NCBI GenBank assembly: GCA_937923945.1
Contig: CALDWC010000050.1
Coordinates: forward strand, 1 to 23,643
Direction: 5' to 3'
DNA length: 23,643 bases
Source: an uncultured Treponema sp.
GTDB taxonomy: Bacteria; Spirochaetota; Spirochaetia; Treponematales; Treponemataceae
Positions 7,549 through 14,870 of the stretch are shown in pieces. Numbering within the stretch: the stretch's first letter is position 1; each line of letters begins with the position of its first letter. The notes beneath the pieces were generated by a model that had not been told where the DNA came from, did not search any database, and saw nothing but the letters and a program-made list of their open reading frames with translations. A program made the position numbers and the translations under genes.

Positions 7549-7832
7549 AAAACTATTTCTTTTACAGAATTAGATTTCTCAATTTCTTTTTTCTTTCAGA
7601 AATATTCTTTCCATTTTTTTAAAACTACGCTTCTATTATTATAATTCCCGAAGTACCGTAAAGCCACATACTACCACTACCCTACTTCGCCCTAAAGTTC
7701 ACATTTTATTTCAATTTCAATAACAGTTTTGAATTCCTCTTCTTGTCTTCCTTCTATATTTAGATTGCCTTCAATATAAAATTTATACTTCCGCTTTCCT
7801 ATTTTTTAACTTCATTGATGTCCCCATTTTAA
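7549..7832 (-). other. Intergenic stretch with two gene remnants
   Basis: Next to the B2 stop, the minus strand reads MGTSMKLKNRK from 7817. This is the counterpart of the C39 peptidase start (MGTSVKLLDRK at 10916), which follows B1 in the same way. It shows that the A2-B2 copy once continued into a C39 gene that is now lost. At 7692-7805 a second, startless frame reads KYKFYIEGNLNIEGRQEEEF and ends in EIEIKCEL, probably the tail of another lost gene. Nothing else is seen to 7549. Confidence 0.55.
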
Positions 7833-8585
7833 TTAATCCCGTGCCGGTTTTCTACTAAAATCAGGAAATCCCCAAAAATCTCTTGATTTTTCACCGACAA
7901 CAAAGCGCCCTTTCCATAAACTATCATCGGTTTTTAGTAGTTCCGTTTTATCAACTGTTTCAAAACAAGAAATATCATCCCCTGTGGTGCCGTGGATTCT
8001 AACAAGGTCCCACACAATAGGTGTCTTAAAATACGGATGTTCTAAGAACTCCCCCTTAGCATATGTTAATGTATAATCAATTTTTTTATTGCGCGGTAGC
8101 GGAACGTAATCAAAACACAGTGACCCGTCAAGAGTATATTCGTCGTCCGTATCGGGATTAAGTGAGACCTCTGCATGTTTCCTTCTGCCGTCTTTTCCAT
8201 CCCACTCGAAAACGAGCGCAGCTGGCATATGAAAAAAAGTATCATATTTACCTTGTGCTTCGCCGGAAGCATAGCTATAAAACTGAGGTAAAATTATCTC
8301 CCACCCAAGATCAGTAAAGGATGTTTGCCAAGAAAGCATAAAAGAGCCTTTAAGAACACCGGCTTCTTTAAAATCAAATTCATCATCGCAGTATATTTGG
8401 TAAAAATGTCCGCCCTTATCTTTCTCCGAATATTTGGATTTTATTGTATATTTTTTAGGACCAGCCAAGCAACAAGACAAAAAAAGAAAACACATAATAG
8501 CAAACAGTGGTAATAAGTAACTATGTTTTTCCGCCATATTTAAAATCCTGGCTGGAAATAATAGACATGATTTTTTTCCAAACAT
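7833..8585 (-). CDS. Lipoprotein B2, partner of secreted protein A2
   Basis: Lipoprotein precursor. The ATG at 8585 is chosen for its GAGGG ribosome site; a TTG at 8600 is less likely. A long N-terminus ends in a hydrophobic stretch with FLFLSCCLAG, which gives a spirochaetal-type lipobox before Cys. The mature part shares with B1 the blocks YCDDEFDFKE, GVLKGSF, VFEWDGKDG, YVPLP..KKIDYTL, KGEFL and an identical ending GFPDFSRKPARD. It follows A2 by about 20 bp and is probably co-translated. The fixed pairing A-B suggests B is an immunity or partner lipoprotein in the cell envelope (inference). No known domain recognised. Confidence 0.75.
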   Translation of the reverse strand: MFGKKSCLLFPARILNMAEKHSYLLPLFAIMCFLFLSCCLAGPKKYTIKSKYSEKDKGGHFYQIYCDDEFDFKEAGVLKGSFMLSWQTSFTDLGWEIILPQFYSYASGEAQGKYDTFFHMPAALVFEWDGKDGRRKHAEVSLNPDTDDEYTLDGSLCFDYVPLPRNKKIDYTLTYAKGEFLEHPYFKTPIVWDLVRIHGTTGDDISCFETVDKTELLKTDDSLWKGRFVVGEKSRDFWGFPDFSRKPARD

Positions 8586-8606
8586 ATGAACTACCCTCAA
8601 GCTTTA

Positions 8607-9203
8607 TCAGTTATTTTTTCCAGCCGGGAACTGATTTTTTGGGCTTAACATTGCCGCCGGCATTTTTATTATTGTTGAAGTTGCCGTGTTGCAACTATTC
8701 TTTTTTATCTTATACTTCTTTGACTTTCTAGCTTTATATTTCTTTGCAGCCTTCATAACATCTTCATCAAATTCCGCAACCGTTTTACCATCCGGTACTG
8801 GAACTTCTTGAGGACTGTATTTTTTTAGGTTTGTTTTTACCTTTTTCTTCTCAGACCTTTTAGACTCGTAATCCGTATGTCGAACATTATTCCCAAAGCC
8901 TAAAGAGCTGGAACTGCTTTTAGAAAAACCATGTTCCGGGCCATACTCAATTATTTCTTTCACCTCAAAATCCGGCTCAGTAATTGCTTTGTCCGTAACG
9001 GCAATCCCAGTATGATACTTTCCAAACGCAACATGATCATAAAAAACATACGTTTCACCGCCGGTGATAAGACTCGCTTCTTGCGAAGTTAGCTCAATAC
9101 CATCAAAACCAACAAATAAATTCTTTTTGCTATTTGTTTCCGTTCCAAAAACGGACATAGCAAAAACCGTCAACACAATCAATGTCAATATACGTTTTTT
9201 CAT
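8607..9203 (-). CDS. Secreted protein A2 with double-glycine leader-like motif, frameshifted tail
   Basis: Protein of 198 residues. Sec-type signal peptide (residues 1-20, MKKRILTLIVLTVFA...), then GIELTSQEASLITGG, which matches the pattern of class II bacteriocin double-glycine leaders. Next comes a globular core with HTGIAV near residue 64 and NSCNTAT near 171, the His...Cys layout of NlpC/P60 or LRAT-like papain-fold enzymes. A 321-bp stretch (8745-9065) matches A1 (11863-12183) with one visible mismatch. Compared with A1, one A is missing in an A-run near 8661-8666, so the conserved GGNVKPKKSVPGW tail is replaced by a +1-frame tail. Own promoter at 9224-9252. Confidence 0.8.
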   Translation of the reverse strand: MKKRILTLIVLTVFAMSVFGTETNSKKNLFVGFDGIELTSQEASLITGGETYVFYDHVAFGKYHTGIAVTDKAITEPDFEVKEIIEYGPEHGFSKSSSSSLGFGNNVRHTDYESKRSEKKKVKTNLKKYSPQEVPVPDGKTVAEFDEDVMKAAKKYKARKSKKYKIKKNSCNTATSTIIKMPAAMLSPKNQFPAGKNN

Positions 9204-9223
9204 ATATAAATCCCCATATAACT

Positions 9224-9252
9224 ATCGTAGCAAAAATTCGTTTTTTTATCAA
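9224..9252 (-). promoter_or_regulatory. Sigma-70-type promoter for A2-B2
   Basis: On the minus strand TTGATA (9247-9252), a 17-bp spacer and TACGAT (9224-9229), 20 bp from the A2 start. It corresponds to the A1 promoter at 12346-12374. Confidence 0.6.
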
Positions 9253-9448
9253 GCGGGTTTTTAACTATCGAAGTTCCGTTCGTTTTGCAAACAGTACTTG
9301 AGAAACGGCATGTGAATAATGCCGAGTTTCGCAAGCTGTCAAGATTAAAAGTGCACCTTGAAAAAAGTGCCGAAGTTTCAGCGTTTAACACGCTCCTTAA
9401 AAACGCACTACAAAATTCCGCATGTTTTAAAAACAAGAATATAAAATT

Positions 9449-10288
9449 TTATTTTTCAAATAATTTATACATATACCCTAATGTCCATTTAGGATGTAAA
9501 GCCTGTTCATTATAGGTGATAGAAATCGCTGTTATTAATGACCACTTTTCTTTTTGCCATGAAGCTTGAAGTTGAATTGTTTCCGCCACGCTGGATTGAC
9601 CATGTTGATATTGTTTTTGTAATAGTTCATTGCTATTCCAACTTATGTTCCCAGAAATAGATATTGAGAAGTAATTATTTAAAACAGTTGTAATGTTAAG
9701 TCCCGTTGTTAAAATACATGGTATCCATGCTGTTTTATCATTTTTTATTTGTGGCGTTACAAACGTATATACAATATTACCACCAATAATGACAGGATCA
9801 CTTATATATGACACACTAAATAACAACGATTGTGAAAAGCGCCCTGTTCCACTTACAAAATGCGTCTCATTTTTTGCCTTATATGGAGCGGTTGGAATCG
9901 TCATATCAGTTCCAACGTTAAACCTCCATGATTTATATGGCTTTCTCCATGTGAAGTTTAATCCAATATCATCAACTGCAAATTTGAGTCCATTTTGTTT
10001 TGAAGCTTCATATCTGCTATCAATATCATTCAATCTAATGGTAAATGGTTGGTTTATCGTAAAAATATAATCATTTAATACGATAAAATTAAAGCCTACC
10101 TGTGGAGAAATGGTATATACATTGTATCCACTGCTTGTAAAAAATTGCATATTGCATGATGAGTCAAGTTCAATTGTTATTATTTTTTCTTTTTCTCGTC
10201 CAATTCGCTCATGATCTGATTTTTCAGCATAAAGACTTTGCAGACCTATAAAAAATAACAACACAAAAAAAATTTTTTTACCACACAT
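9449..10288 (-). CDS. Outer-membrane beta-barrel-like protein
   Basis: About 279 residues with a signal peptide (MCGKKIFFVLLFFIGLQSLYA). The rest is made of alternating polar/hydrophobic strands with many aromatic residues (GLNFTWRKPYKSWRFNVGTD, LLFSVSYISDPVIIGGNIVY, IQLQASWQKEKWSL) and ends in a strand with a terminal aromatic (GYMYKLFEK). This pattern is typical of outer-membrane barrels. The ATG at 10288 fits a GAAAGG ribosome site and overlaps the end of the C39 peptidase gene, so the two are translationally coupled. It may form the outer-membrane exit or an assembly factor for the A proteins (inference). The 9253-9448 gap downstream holds a hairpin (9303-9330) but no gene. Confidence 0.75.
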   Translation of the reverse strand: MCGKKIFFVLLFFIGLQSLYAEKSDHERIGREKEKIITIELDSSCNMQFFTSSGYNVYTISPQVGFNFIVLNDYIFTINQPFTIRLNDIDSRYEASKQNGLKFAVDDIGLNFTWRKPYKSWRFNVGTDMTIPTAPYKAKNETHFVSGTGRFSQSLLFSVSYISDPVIIGGNIVYTFVTPQIKNDKTAWIPCILTTGLNITTVLNNYFSISISGNISWNSNELLQKQYQHGQSSVAETIQLQASWQKEKWSLITAISITYNEQALHPKWTLGYMYKLFEK

Positions 10289-10916
10289 GTCTTGCACGCC
10301 TTTCCATCAACTCTGCTTTTTCAAGAGCTCTTTTGACAGTATCGTTGAGTAGGTTTTTATTTAACTTATCCTTTGGCATCTTTATCAGAAGCATAATGTT
10401 TGACCATCTTTTTTGAAAAGCTGTTACTGTTTGAACTTCAATGCCTGAAACAGGATCGGCAGTAACGAAACATTTATCATCCGCATATAGAACAATGGCA
10501 AAGTGTAAATCAGGCTTTTTATAATGCACGATAACAGGTGCATAAAGTTTAACGGCTTTTATTAGGTTTACAATATCAGTCCGATAGGTTTTCGATACAT
10601 AACCGTATGCCGAAAAAATGTTCATCATTTGTTGCAAGCTCAATTCTTCATTTTCCTGCAGTGAAGATTGAAACCGGCTAATAAGAGTATTCTCATCTGT
10701 GTTATGACCAAGATATAAATTGAGAATCGACGAAAGAACAGAAAGCCCACATGACCTGTCCGCACCCTGCTCATGTACACCGGTAAACTTTAAACTTTCA
10801 AAAGATTTAACTTGCGAAATATCAGGGACATCAATAGCAAATAGAGCAAACATAGAACAAATCAATAATACGAAAACAATGTTTTTTCGATCGAGTAGCT
10901 TCACTGATGTCCCCAT
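10278..10916 (-). CDS. C39-family double-glycine peptidase, secreted
   Basis: Protein of 212 residues. A hydrophobic signal segment (about residues 12-28) is followed by a peptidase C39 domain: Gln50 and Cys56 in EQGADRSCGLSVL, His138 in LHFAIVLYA and Asp154 in TADPVSG, which gives the complete Gln/Cys-His-Asp set. C39 enzymes normally cut after Gly-Gly in bacteriocin leaders as part of ABC exporters. This one stands alone with a signal sequence and no ABC or membrane domain, so it should act in the periplasm. The neighbouring A proteins carry a Gly-Gly motif just after their own signal peptides and are the obvious substrates. It lies 5 bp after B1 and overlaps the barrel gene. Confidence 0.87.
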   Translation of the reverse strand: MGTSVKLLDRKNIVFVLLICSMFALFAIDVPDISQVKSFESLKFTGVHEQGADRSCGLSVLSSILNLYLGHNTDENTLISRFQSSLQENEELSLQQMMNIFSAYGYVSKTYRTDIVNLIKAVKLYAPVIVHYKKPDLHFAIVLYADDKCFVTADPVSGIEVQTVTAFQKRWSNIMLLIKMPKDKLNKNLLNDTVKRALEKAELMERRARHVW

Positions 10917-10921
10917 TTTAA

Positions 10922-11650
10922 TTAATCACGTGCCGGTTTTCTACTAAAATCAGGAAATCCCTTTACAGGACCTTCACCGACAACAAAATGAGCTTTCCAT
11001 AGTGTTCTATCTTTTTCGAGCAACTCTGTCATATCAATTTTTTTTAAATTCTCTCCTTCTTTCACAAGTTTATACACAAGCGGATAGTCTCTATCTTTTA
11101 AGAACTCGCCCTTATCATATATAAGCGTATAATCAATTTTTTTCTCATAGGGTAATGGCACATAAGCAAAATTTATATAACCCTCCCATGTATAATTCCT
11201 AATAGCTCCATTTCGGTTAAGGTCAGGCTTTGCCTCTACCCGTTTCCTGCTACCGTCTTTTCCATCCCACTCAAAAACTAGCGTAACCGGTATACGGACA
11301 AGCGCATATAATTCTTTTGGGGGACGCTCCACTAACCCATAGAACTCAGAAAGATATATTTGAAATCCAAGTCCATAAAAATAGGTTTGGCGAGGGAGTA
11401 TAAATGAACCTTTTAGAACTCCTTTCTCTTTAAAATCAAATTCATCATCGCAGTATACATGCTCACATGGAGTATTATGTCTTGAATATTCGGATCTAAT
11501 TGCATATTTTTTAGGGTATTTCCAACCTGCTCCGCAATCCTCACCCGGTGATGCGAAACTTTTCCTCTGAAACCACATACATGACTGAAAAAAAAAGCAA
11601 GCAAAAAGCATTACTAAAAATATTGCCAATATTTTAACACTATATTTCAT
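10922..11650 (-). CDS. Lipoprotein B1, partner of secreted protein A1
   Basis: Lipoprotein precursor. The ATG at 11650 is preferred; a GTG at 11665 is also open. The hydrophobic signal ends FFFQSC, a lipobox-like site with the Cys as lipidated residue. The mature part shares ordered blocks with B2 (YCDDEFDFKE, GVLKGSF, VFEWDGKDG, YVPLP, GFPDFSRKPARD) but overall identity is much lower than between the A proteins. No catalytic motif is apparent. It sits between A1 and the C39 peptidase in one operon. An immunity or anchoring role for A is inferred from position only. Confidence 0.77.
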   Translation of the reverse strand: MKYSVKILAIFLVMLFACFFFQSCMWFQRKSFASPGEDCGAGWKYPKKYAIRSEYSRHNTPCEHVYCDDEFDFKEKGVLKGSFILPRQTYFYGLGFQIYLSEFYGLVERPPKELYALVRIPVTLVFEWDGKDGSRKRVEAKPDLNRNGAIRNYTWEGYINFAYVPLPYEKKIDYTLIYDKGEFLKDRDYPLVYKLVKEGENLKKIDMTELLEKDRTLWKAHFVVGEGPVKGFPDFSRKPARD

Positions 11651-11727
11651 CTGGTATTCCTTCACCTAAGAACACAACTATACACTATACACTCAAAACT
11701 TATAGACGTGTTCTTAGTTTTTGTTGA

Positions 11728-12321
11728 TTATTTTTTCCATCCGGGAACCGATTTTTTAGGTTTAACATTACCGCCGGAATCTTTTATTATTGATGACGTT
11801 GCCGTATTGCAGCTATTCTTATGAATCTTATATTTCTCCGGCTTCTTCGCTTCGTAGTCTTTTGCAGCCTTCATAACATCTTCATCAAATTCCGCAACCG
11901 TTTTACCTTCCGGTACTGGAACTTCTTGAGGACTGTATTTTTTTAGGTTTGTTTTTACCTTTTTCTTCTCAGACCTTTTAGACTCGTAATCCGTATGTCG
12001 AACATTATTCCCAAAGCCTAAAGAGCTGGAACTGCTTTTAGAAAAACCATGTTCCGGGCCATACTCAATTATTTCTTTCACCTCAAAATCCGGCTCAGTA
12101 ATTGCTTTGTCCGTAACGGCAATCCCAGTATGATACTTTCCAAACGCAACATGATCATAAAAAACATACGTTTCACCGCCGGTAATAAGACGCGATTCTT
12201 GCGAAGTTAGCTCAATGCCGTCAAAACCTGTAAATAAATTTTTTTTGCTATTTGTTTCCAAACCAAAAGCAAGCACAGCAAAAACCGTCAGTACCATTAA
12301 TGTCAATGTACTTTTCTTCAT
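11728..12321 (-). CDS. Secreted protein A1 with double-glycine leader-like motif
   Basis: Protein of 197 residues, the intact paralogue of A2. Order: signal peptide 1-20; short linker; leader-like block GIELTSQESRLITGG with Gly48-Gly49; core with YDHVAFGKYHTGIAV (His57, His64), IIEYGPEHGF, a Ser-rich loop, PQEVPVPEGKTVAEFDEDV, and KNSCNTATSSII (Cys171); tail GGNVKPKKSVPGW. The H-x-G-I...N-x-C pattern recalls NlpC/P60 and LRAT-like enzymes, which include peptidoglycan amidases and secreted toxins. A strong ribosome site (AGGAGGT) and promoter (12346-12374) precede it. First gene of the A-B-C39-barrel operon. Enzyme activity is inference. Confidence 0.82.
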   Translation of the reverse strand: MKKSTLTLMVLTVFAVLAFGLETNSKKNLFTGFDGIELTSQESRLITGGETYVFYDHVAFGKYHTGIAVTDKAITEPDFEVKEIIEYGPEHGFSKSSSSSLGFGNNVRHTDYESKRSEKKKVKTNLKKYSPQEVPVPEGKTVAEFDEDVMKAAKDYEAKKPEKYKIHKNSCNTATSSIIKDSGGNVKPKKSVPGWKK

Positions 12322-12345
12322 GTGTATTACCTCCTACACGACATG

Positions 12346-12374
12346 AGTATATAAAAAATTAGCTTTCTTGTCAA
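12346..12374 (-). promoter_or_regulatory. Sigma-70-type promoter of the A1-B1-C39-barrel operon
   Basis: Minus-strand TTGACA (12369-12374), 17-bp spacer, TATACT (12346-12351), about 25 bp upstream of the A1 start. Close to consensus. Confidence 0.75.
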
Positions 12375-12548
12375 GCGTTCAAGCAATGCGAACACGAAAA
12401 TTATAAATTGCAAGTAGTATTGCCCATAAAATTTAAGTTTTATTAAGTCTTTGTTGTTTTTTATTGTTTTTGCTCATTTGACATTTTTTACTAATTTACC
12501 TCATCAGCAAAAGGATAATCTTCGTTACCTTGCACCGAATAAGTAGCC

Positions 12549-12609
12549 TTCTAACTACTGCTTAACCTGCATTTGCGTAGCAAATGTCAGGTTGAAGCGG
12601 GGGTTAGGT
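12549..12609 (-). repeat. attC site 5
   Basis: Cores TTCTAAC at 12549-12555 and GTTAGGT at 12603-12609. Arms are TGCTTAACCTGCATTTGCGT and the partner ending GTCAGGTTGAAGCG, with the same extra G and the same orientation. The central loop is shorter than in the other sites. It separates the A/B/C39 block from the RiPP block. Confidence 0.85.
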
Positions 12610-12771
12610 TTTCTTTTCTTAACCCAGCTTCTTTTATTAAAACTATGTTTCTATGTTAATTTATTTTTATAAGCCTAAACTTTACTGCTCAAGAAATTTT
12701 TAGCTCCAAAAATATAGTCGCATTTTTGATAGTTGGTATATGAATTAAAACTTAAAATATTACAGTTATCT

Positions 12772-13344
12772 TTAAGTTGAGGAACCTTTCGTATGGAATT
12801 TATTAAAAAAATAGATAAGCTGTTTAATAGAAAAAAGCATATCACTTGAACGGCTTAATCGAAATTTTTCCGAATCATTGAATAAGTAAATCCATTTTTT
12901 TGTATATTTTAATTTTATACCCAAGTTTTTATGCAGTATTTTTACATAAAAATAATATATATTCTTTGAAACAGCCAAAATAAATTTATGGCTTGTCGTT
13001 TTTACAATAATATTTGTACCATATATGTCGTAATGAATTTTTGAATAAAAAAGTTTTGTTTTTTTATCAAAGCGTATAGTAAAATATATTATTTTGAATT
13101 TTTTACTTTTAAAGATGTTTTTCTTACTATAAAAAATGATCGTGTCATCATGAATTATAATATTAGCATTCATTGTAGTTATGTTTTTTTCAAACAACTT
13201 TAATACAGCTAATAATTTAGAATCCTGTATATCCCTATATATTAAATTTTTCGTGTTTTCGCCAGACAAATTGGAAATTAAAAAGCCTCTTTTATTTCCA
13301 ATATCAAAAGGATTAAAAATTCCATTATAATAACTTGGATTCAT
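12772..13344 (-). CDS. Unknown protein fused to, or following, a helicase tail
   Basis: Open frame of 190 codons from the first ATG, AT-rich and rich in Lys, Ile, Phe and Tyr, with no recognised domain (for example IIIHDDTIIFYSKKNI). The same frame continues upstream to about 13450 and there reads NAYRVLLTRARQGFIIFLPK followed by GDASDKTMNPSYYNGIFN. This strongly recalls the C-terminal end of DUF2075/UvrD-like helicases (the motif VI region with T-R-A-R-Q-G). The ATG at 13344 lies inside that helicase-like segment and is probably not a true start. So this is either the tail of a lost helicase with an unusual extension, or a helicase end joined to a foreign sequence. Confidence 0.5.
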   Translation of the reverse strand: MNPSYYNGIFNPFDIGNKRGFLISNLSGENTKNLIYRDIQDSKLLAVLKLFEKNITTMNANIIIHDDTIIFYSKKNIFKSKKFKIIYFTIRFDKKTKLFYSKIHYDIYGTNIIVKTTSHKFILAVSKNIYYFYVKILHKNLGIKLKYTKKWIYLFNDSEKFRLSRSSDMLFSIKQLIYFFNKFHTKGSST

Positions 13345-13452
13345 TGTTTTATCTGAGGCATCGCCCTTTGGCAGAAAAATTATAAAGCCCTGTCTCGCAC
13401 GAGTAAGTAATACACGATATGCATTTTTTAAATTCGGTATAACTAGATAACA
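13345..13452 (-). pseudogene. DUF2075-like helicase C-terminal remnant
   Basis: In-frame coding sequence upstream of the 190-codon frame: VIPNLKNAYRVLLTRARQGF, then IIFLPKGD. The Arg-rich motif matches superfamily I helicase motif VI as found in DUF2075/Schlafen-like proteins. All preceding helicase motifs are missing because the next gene (a lipoprotein) ends at 13458. Confidence 0.55.
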
Positions 13453-13457
13453 GCTAA

Positions 13458-13895
13458 CTATTTATTTTCACGTGTTGTTGGACTTTGCAGAAAATTATTA
13501 TCATCTGCTGACAACTCCCAAGTTAAAGGGGTAATTAAAGGGATACCGCCTAATGTTATATAAGGGTAATTTTCATATACAAAGAAATTGACAGATGTCT
13601 TTTGACCGTTATTCCTCTTGTGAGTGAAAACATACTTAAAACTTATTTTGGCATCTTTGGGGAGACCACGATATAATATGGTTGAATTATCTTCATCAAT
13701 ATTTTCGGTACTATTTCCCACTAATTCGGCAAAATAAACTATATCTTTTTCTGATGTGAATTCTGCTATTTTATTATCACTAGAATCGTACACAGTTACA
13801 ATGTCACCATCGTTATTTGAATTGGTGCAAGCAGAAAGACAAATTACGACAAAAAAATACAACAAAAAGCTAAAAAATTTGAAGGATTTTATCAT
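13458..13895 (-). CDS. Small lipoprotein
   Basis: Protein of 145 residues with an N-terminal hydrophobic signal ending in CLSAC (lipobox L-S-A-C at residues 19-22) and a Ser/Asn/Asp-rich linker after the Cys. The mature part contains DIVTVYDSSDNKIAEFTSEK and KISFKYVFTHK, likely beta-rich, with no known domain. It has its own near-consensus promoter (13914-13942) and an AAAGGT ribosome site. It lies just downstream of the RiPP remnants, but nothing links it to them functionally. Confidence 0.8.
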   Translation of the reverse strand: MIKSFKFFSFLLYFFVVICLSACTNSNNDGDIVTVYDSSDNKIAEFTSEKDIVYFAELVGNSTENIDEDNSTILYRGLPKDAKISFKYVFTHKRNNGQKTSVNFFVYENYPYITLGGIPLITPLTWELSADDNNFLQSPTTRENK

Positions 13896-13913
13896 TTTTA
13901 TACCTTTTTTTTA

Positions 13914-13942
13914 TTATAGCATAATATTTTTAAAATGTCAAG
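13914..13942 (-). promoter_or_regulatory. Consensus sigma-70 promoter for the lipoprotein gene
   Basis: Minus-strand TTGACA (13937-13942), 17-bp spacer, TATAAT (13914-13919): perfect matches at both hexamers. Confidence 0.8.
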
Positions 13943-13988
13943 GTTGTTGCATTTATCATACATTACGTTTGGACGAATTAGTAATTAT

Positions 13989-14198
13989 TTACTTGCGATA
14001 ATTTTTTATTTTATTTAATTCATGATAGAATTTTAATCCTTCTGTATCCTCACTCACAAGCCATGGACCTTCTATGTAGTCTATGTTTAACGAAACTAAT
14101 AGCTCCGCAATTTCAAGTCTGTCTTTTAAATCATAACTTGTATTTGCGGATTGTTCGCCTTCGCGTATTGTGCAATCATATAATAGTGGATGTTTCAT
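13989..14198 (-). pseudogene. Homocitrate/citramalate-synthase-like fragment
   Basis: 69 residues matching the start of the DRE-TIM metallolyase barrel: LLYDCTIREGEQSANTSYDL (the metal and catalytic D-x-T-x-R-E/D-G segment), then LEIAELLVSLNIDYIEGPW. Family members are several hundred residues long; here the frame stops after the first two strands, so it is a C-terminal truncation. The ATG overlaps the end of the S8 peptidase gene by about 23 nt, the same tight packing as between the peptidase and the maturase. The full enzyme was therefore probably part of the RiPP operon. Confidence 0.7.
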
Positions 14199-14868
14199 CT
14201 TGCATAATTAACATTGACTTTAAGAACAAAAGAAATCCAGTCATGGTAGCTGCGGAAAAACTTGTTCCAATTGGAACAGTAATATATTTTTTTTTATTTA
14301 TATCAAATAAATTTTTGAAAGGCCCCTTTATTATAATATCGATTGTATCATGTACCTCATCTGATATCGTATTATTCTGAAACATATCCAGATCACTTAC
14401 TGTTAGAATATTTGGACATGTTATAATTGATGGAAAAGATGGTTTCGGTATTGCAGAAGCAACCATAACAAGATTAGATGTAACCATTCTTTCTAAAACG
14501 GTCAAGATTTTTTTACTTACAATTAAATCAGAACTAGAACTACTCAAATTTACAAGTTGTATGTTATTTTCGAGCATCCATTCAATACCAGCACATACTG
14601 CATTTTGAGATGTACTAAAATTTTTATAAGCATTAAATATATAGAAATTAGCATTTGGAAAGATATTTTTAATTATTTGAACGACAAAAGACCCATGCCC
14701 AAGTAAATCACATACAGGATTTTTATCATCAAAAAAACATTTATATTTCGACATTTGAATATTGAATATTTCCAATAATTCATATGTTACACCAGAATCT
14801 ATTACTCCTACATTTAAGTTTTTATCTTGTTTTTTTAATATTTTAACAACATCAATTAAACGTTCCAT
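14176..14868 (-). CDS. Compact subtilisin-family (S8) peptidase
   Basis: About 230 residues, counted from the ATG at 14868, two bases after the maturase stop; a longer frame to 14970 only overlaps the maturase. All three S8 catalytic motifs are visible: Asp24 in VGVIDSG, His58 in GHGSFV and Ser203 in GTSFSAAT. The oxyanion-hole region, normally A-x-G-N, reads MVASAIPKP, so the usual Asn is missing. There is no signal peptide or propeptide, so it should be cytoplasmic. Next to a radical-SAM maturase, its likely job is leader removal or another step in peptide maturation (inference). Confidence 0.85.
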   Translation of the reverse strand: MERLIDVVKILKKQDKNLNVGVIDSGVTYELLEIFNIQMSKYKCFFDDKNPVCDLLGHGSFVVQIIKNIFPNANFYIFNAYKNFSTSQNAVCAGIEWMLENNIQLVNLSSSSSDLIVSKKILTVLERMVTSNLVMVASAIPKPSFPSIITCPNILTVSDLDMFQNNTISDEVHDTIDIIIKGPFKNLFDINKKKYITVPIGTSFSAATMTGFLLFLKSMLIMQDETSTII

Positions 14869-14870
14869 AA

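Noticed and set aside
9253..9448. Small genes between A2 and the barrel gene
   Set aside because: Frames on both strands overlap a hairpin-rich intergenic region and lack ribosome sites; they resemble no protein.
12772..13344. Complete 190-residue gene with the ATG at 13344 as start
   Set aside because: Clear helicase-like coding sequence continues upstream in the same frame, so the ATG is internal.
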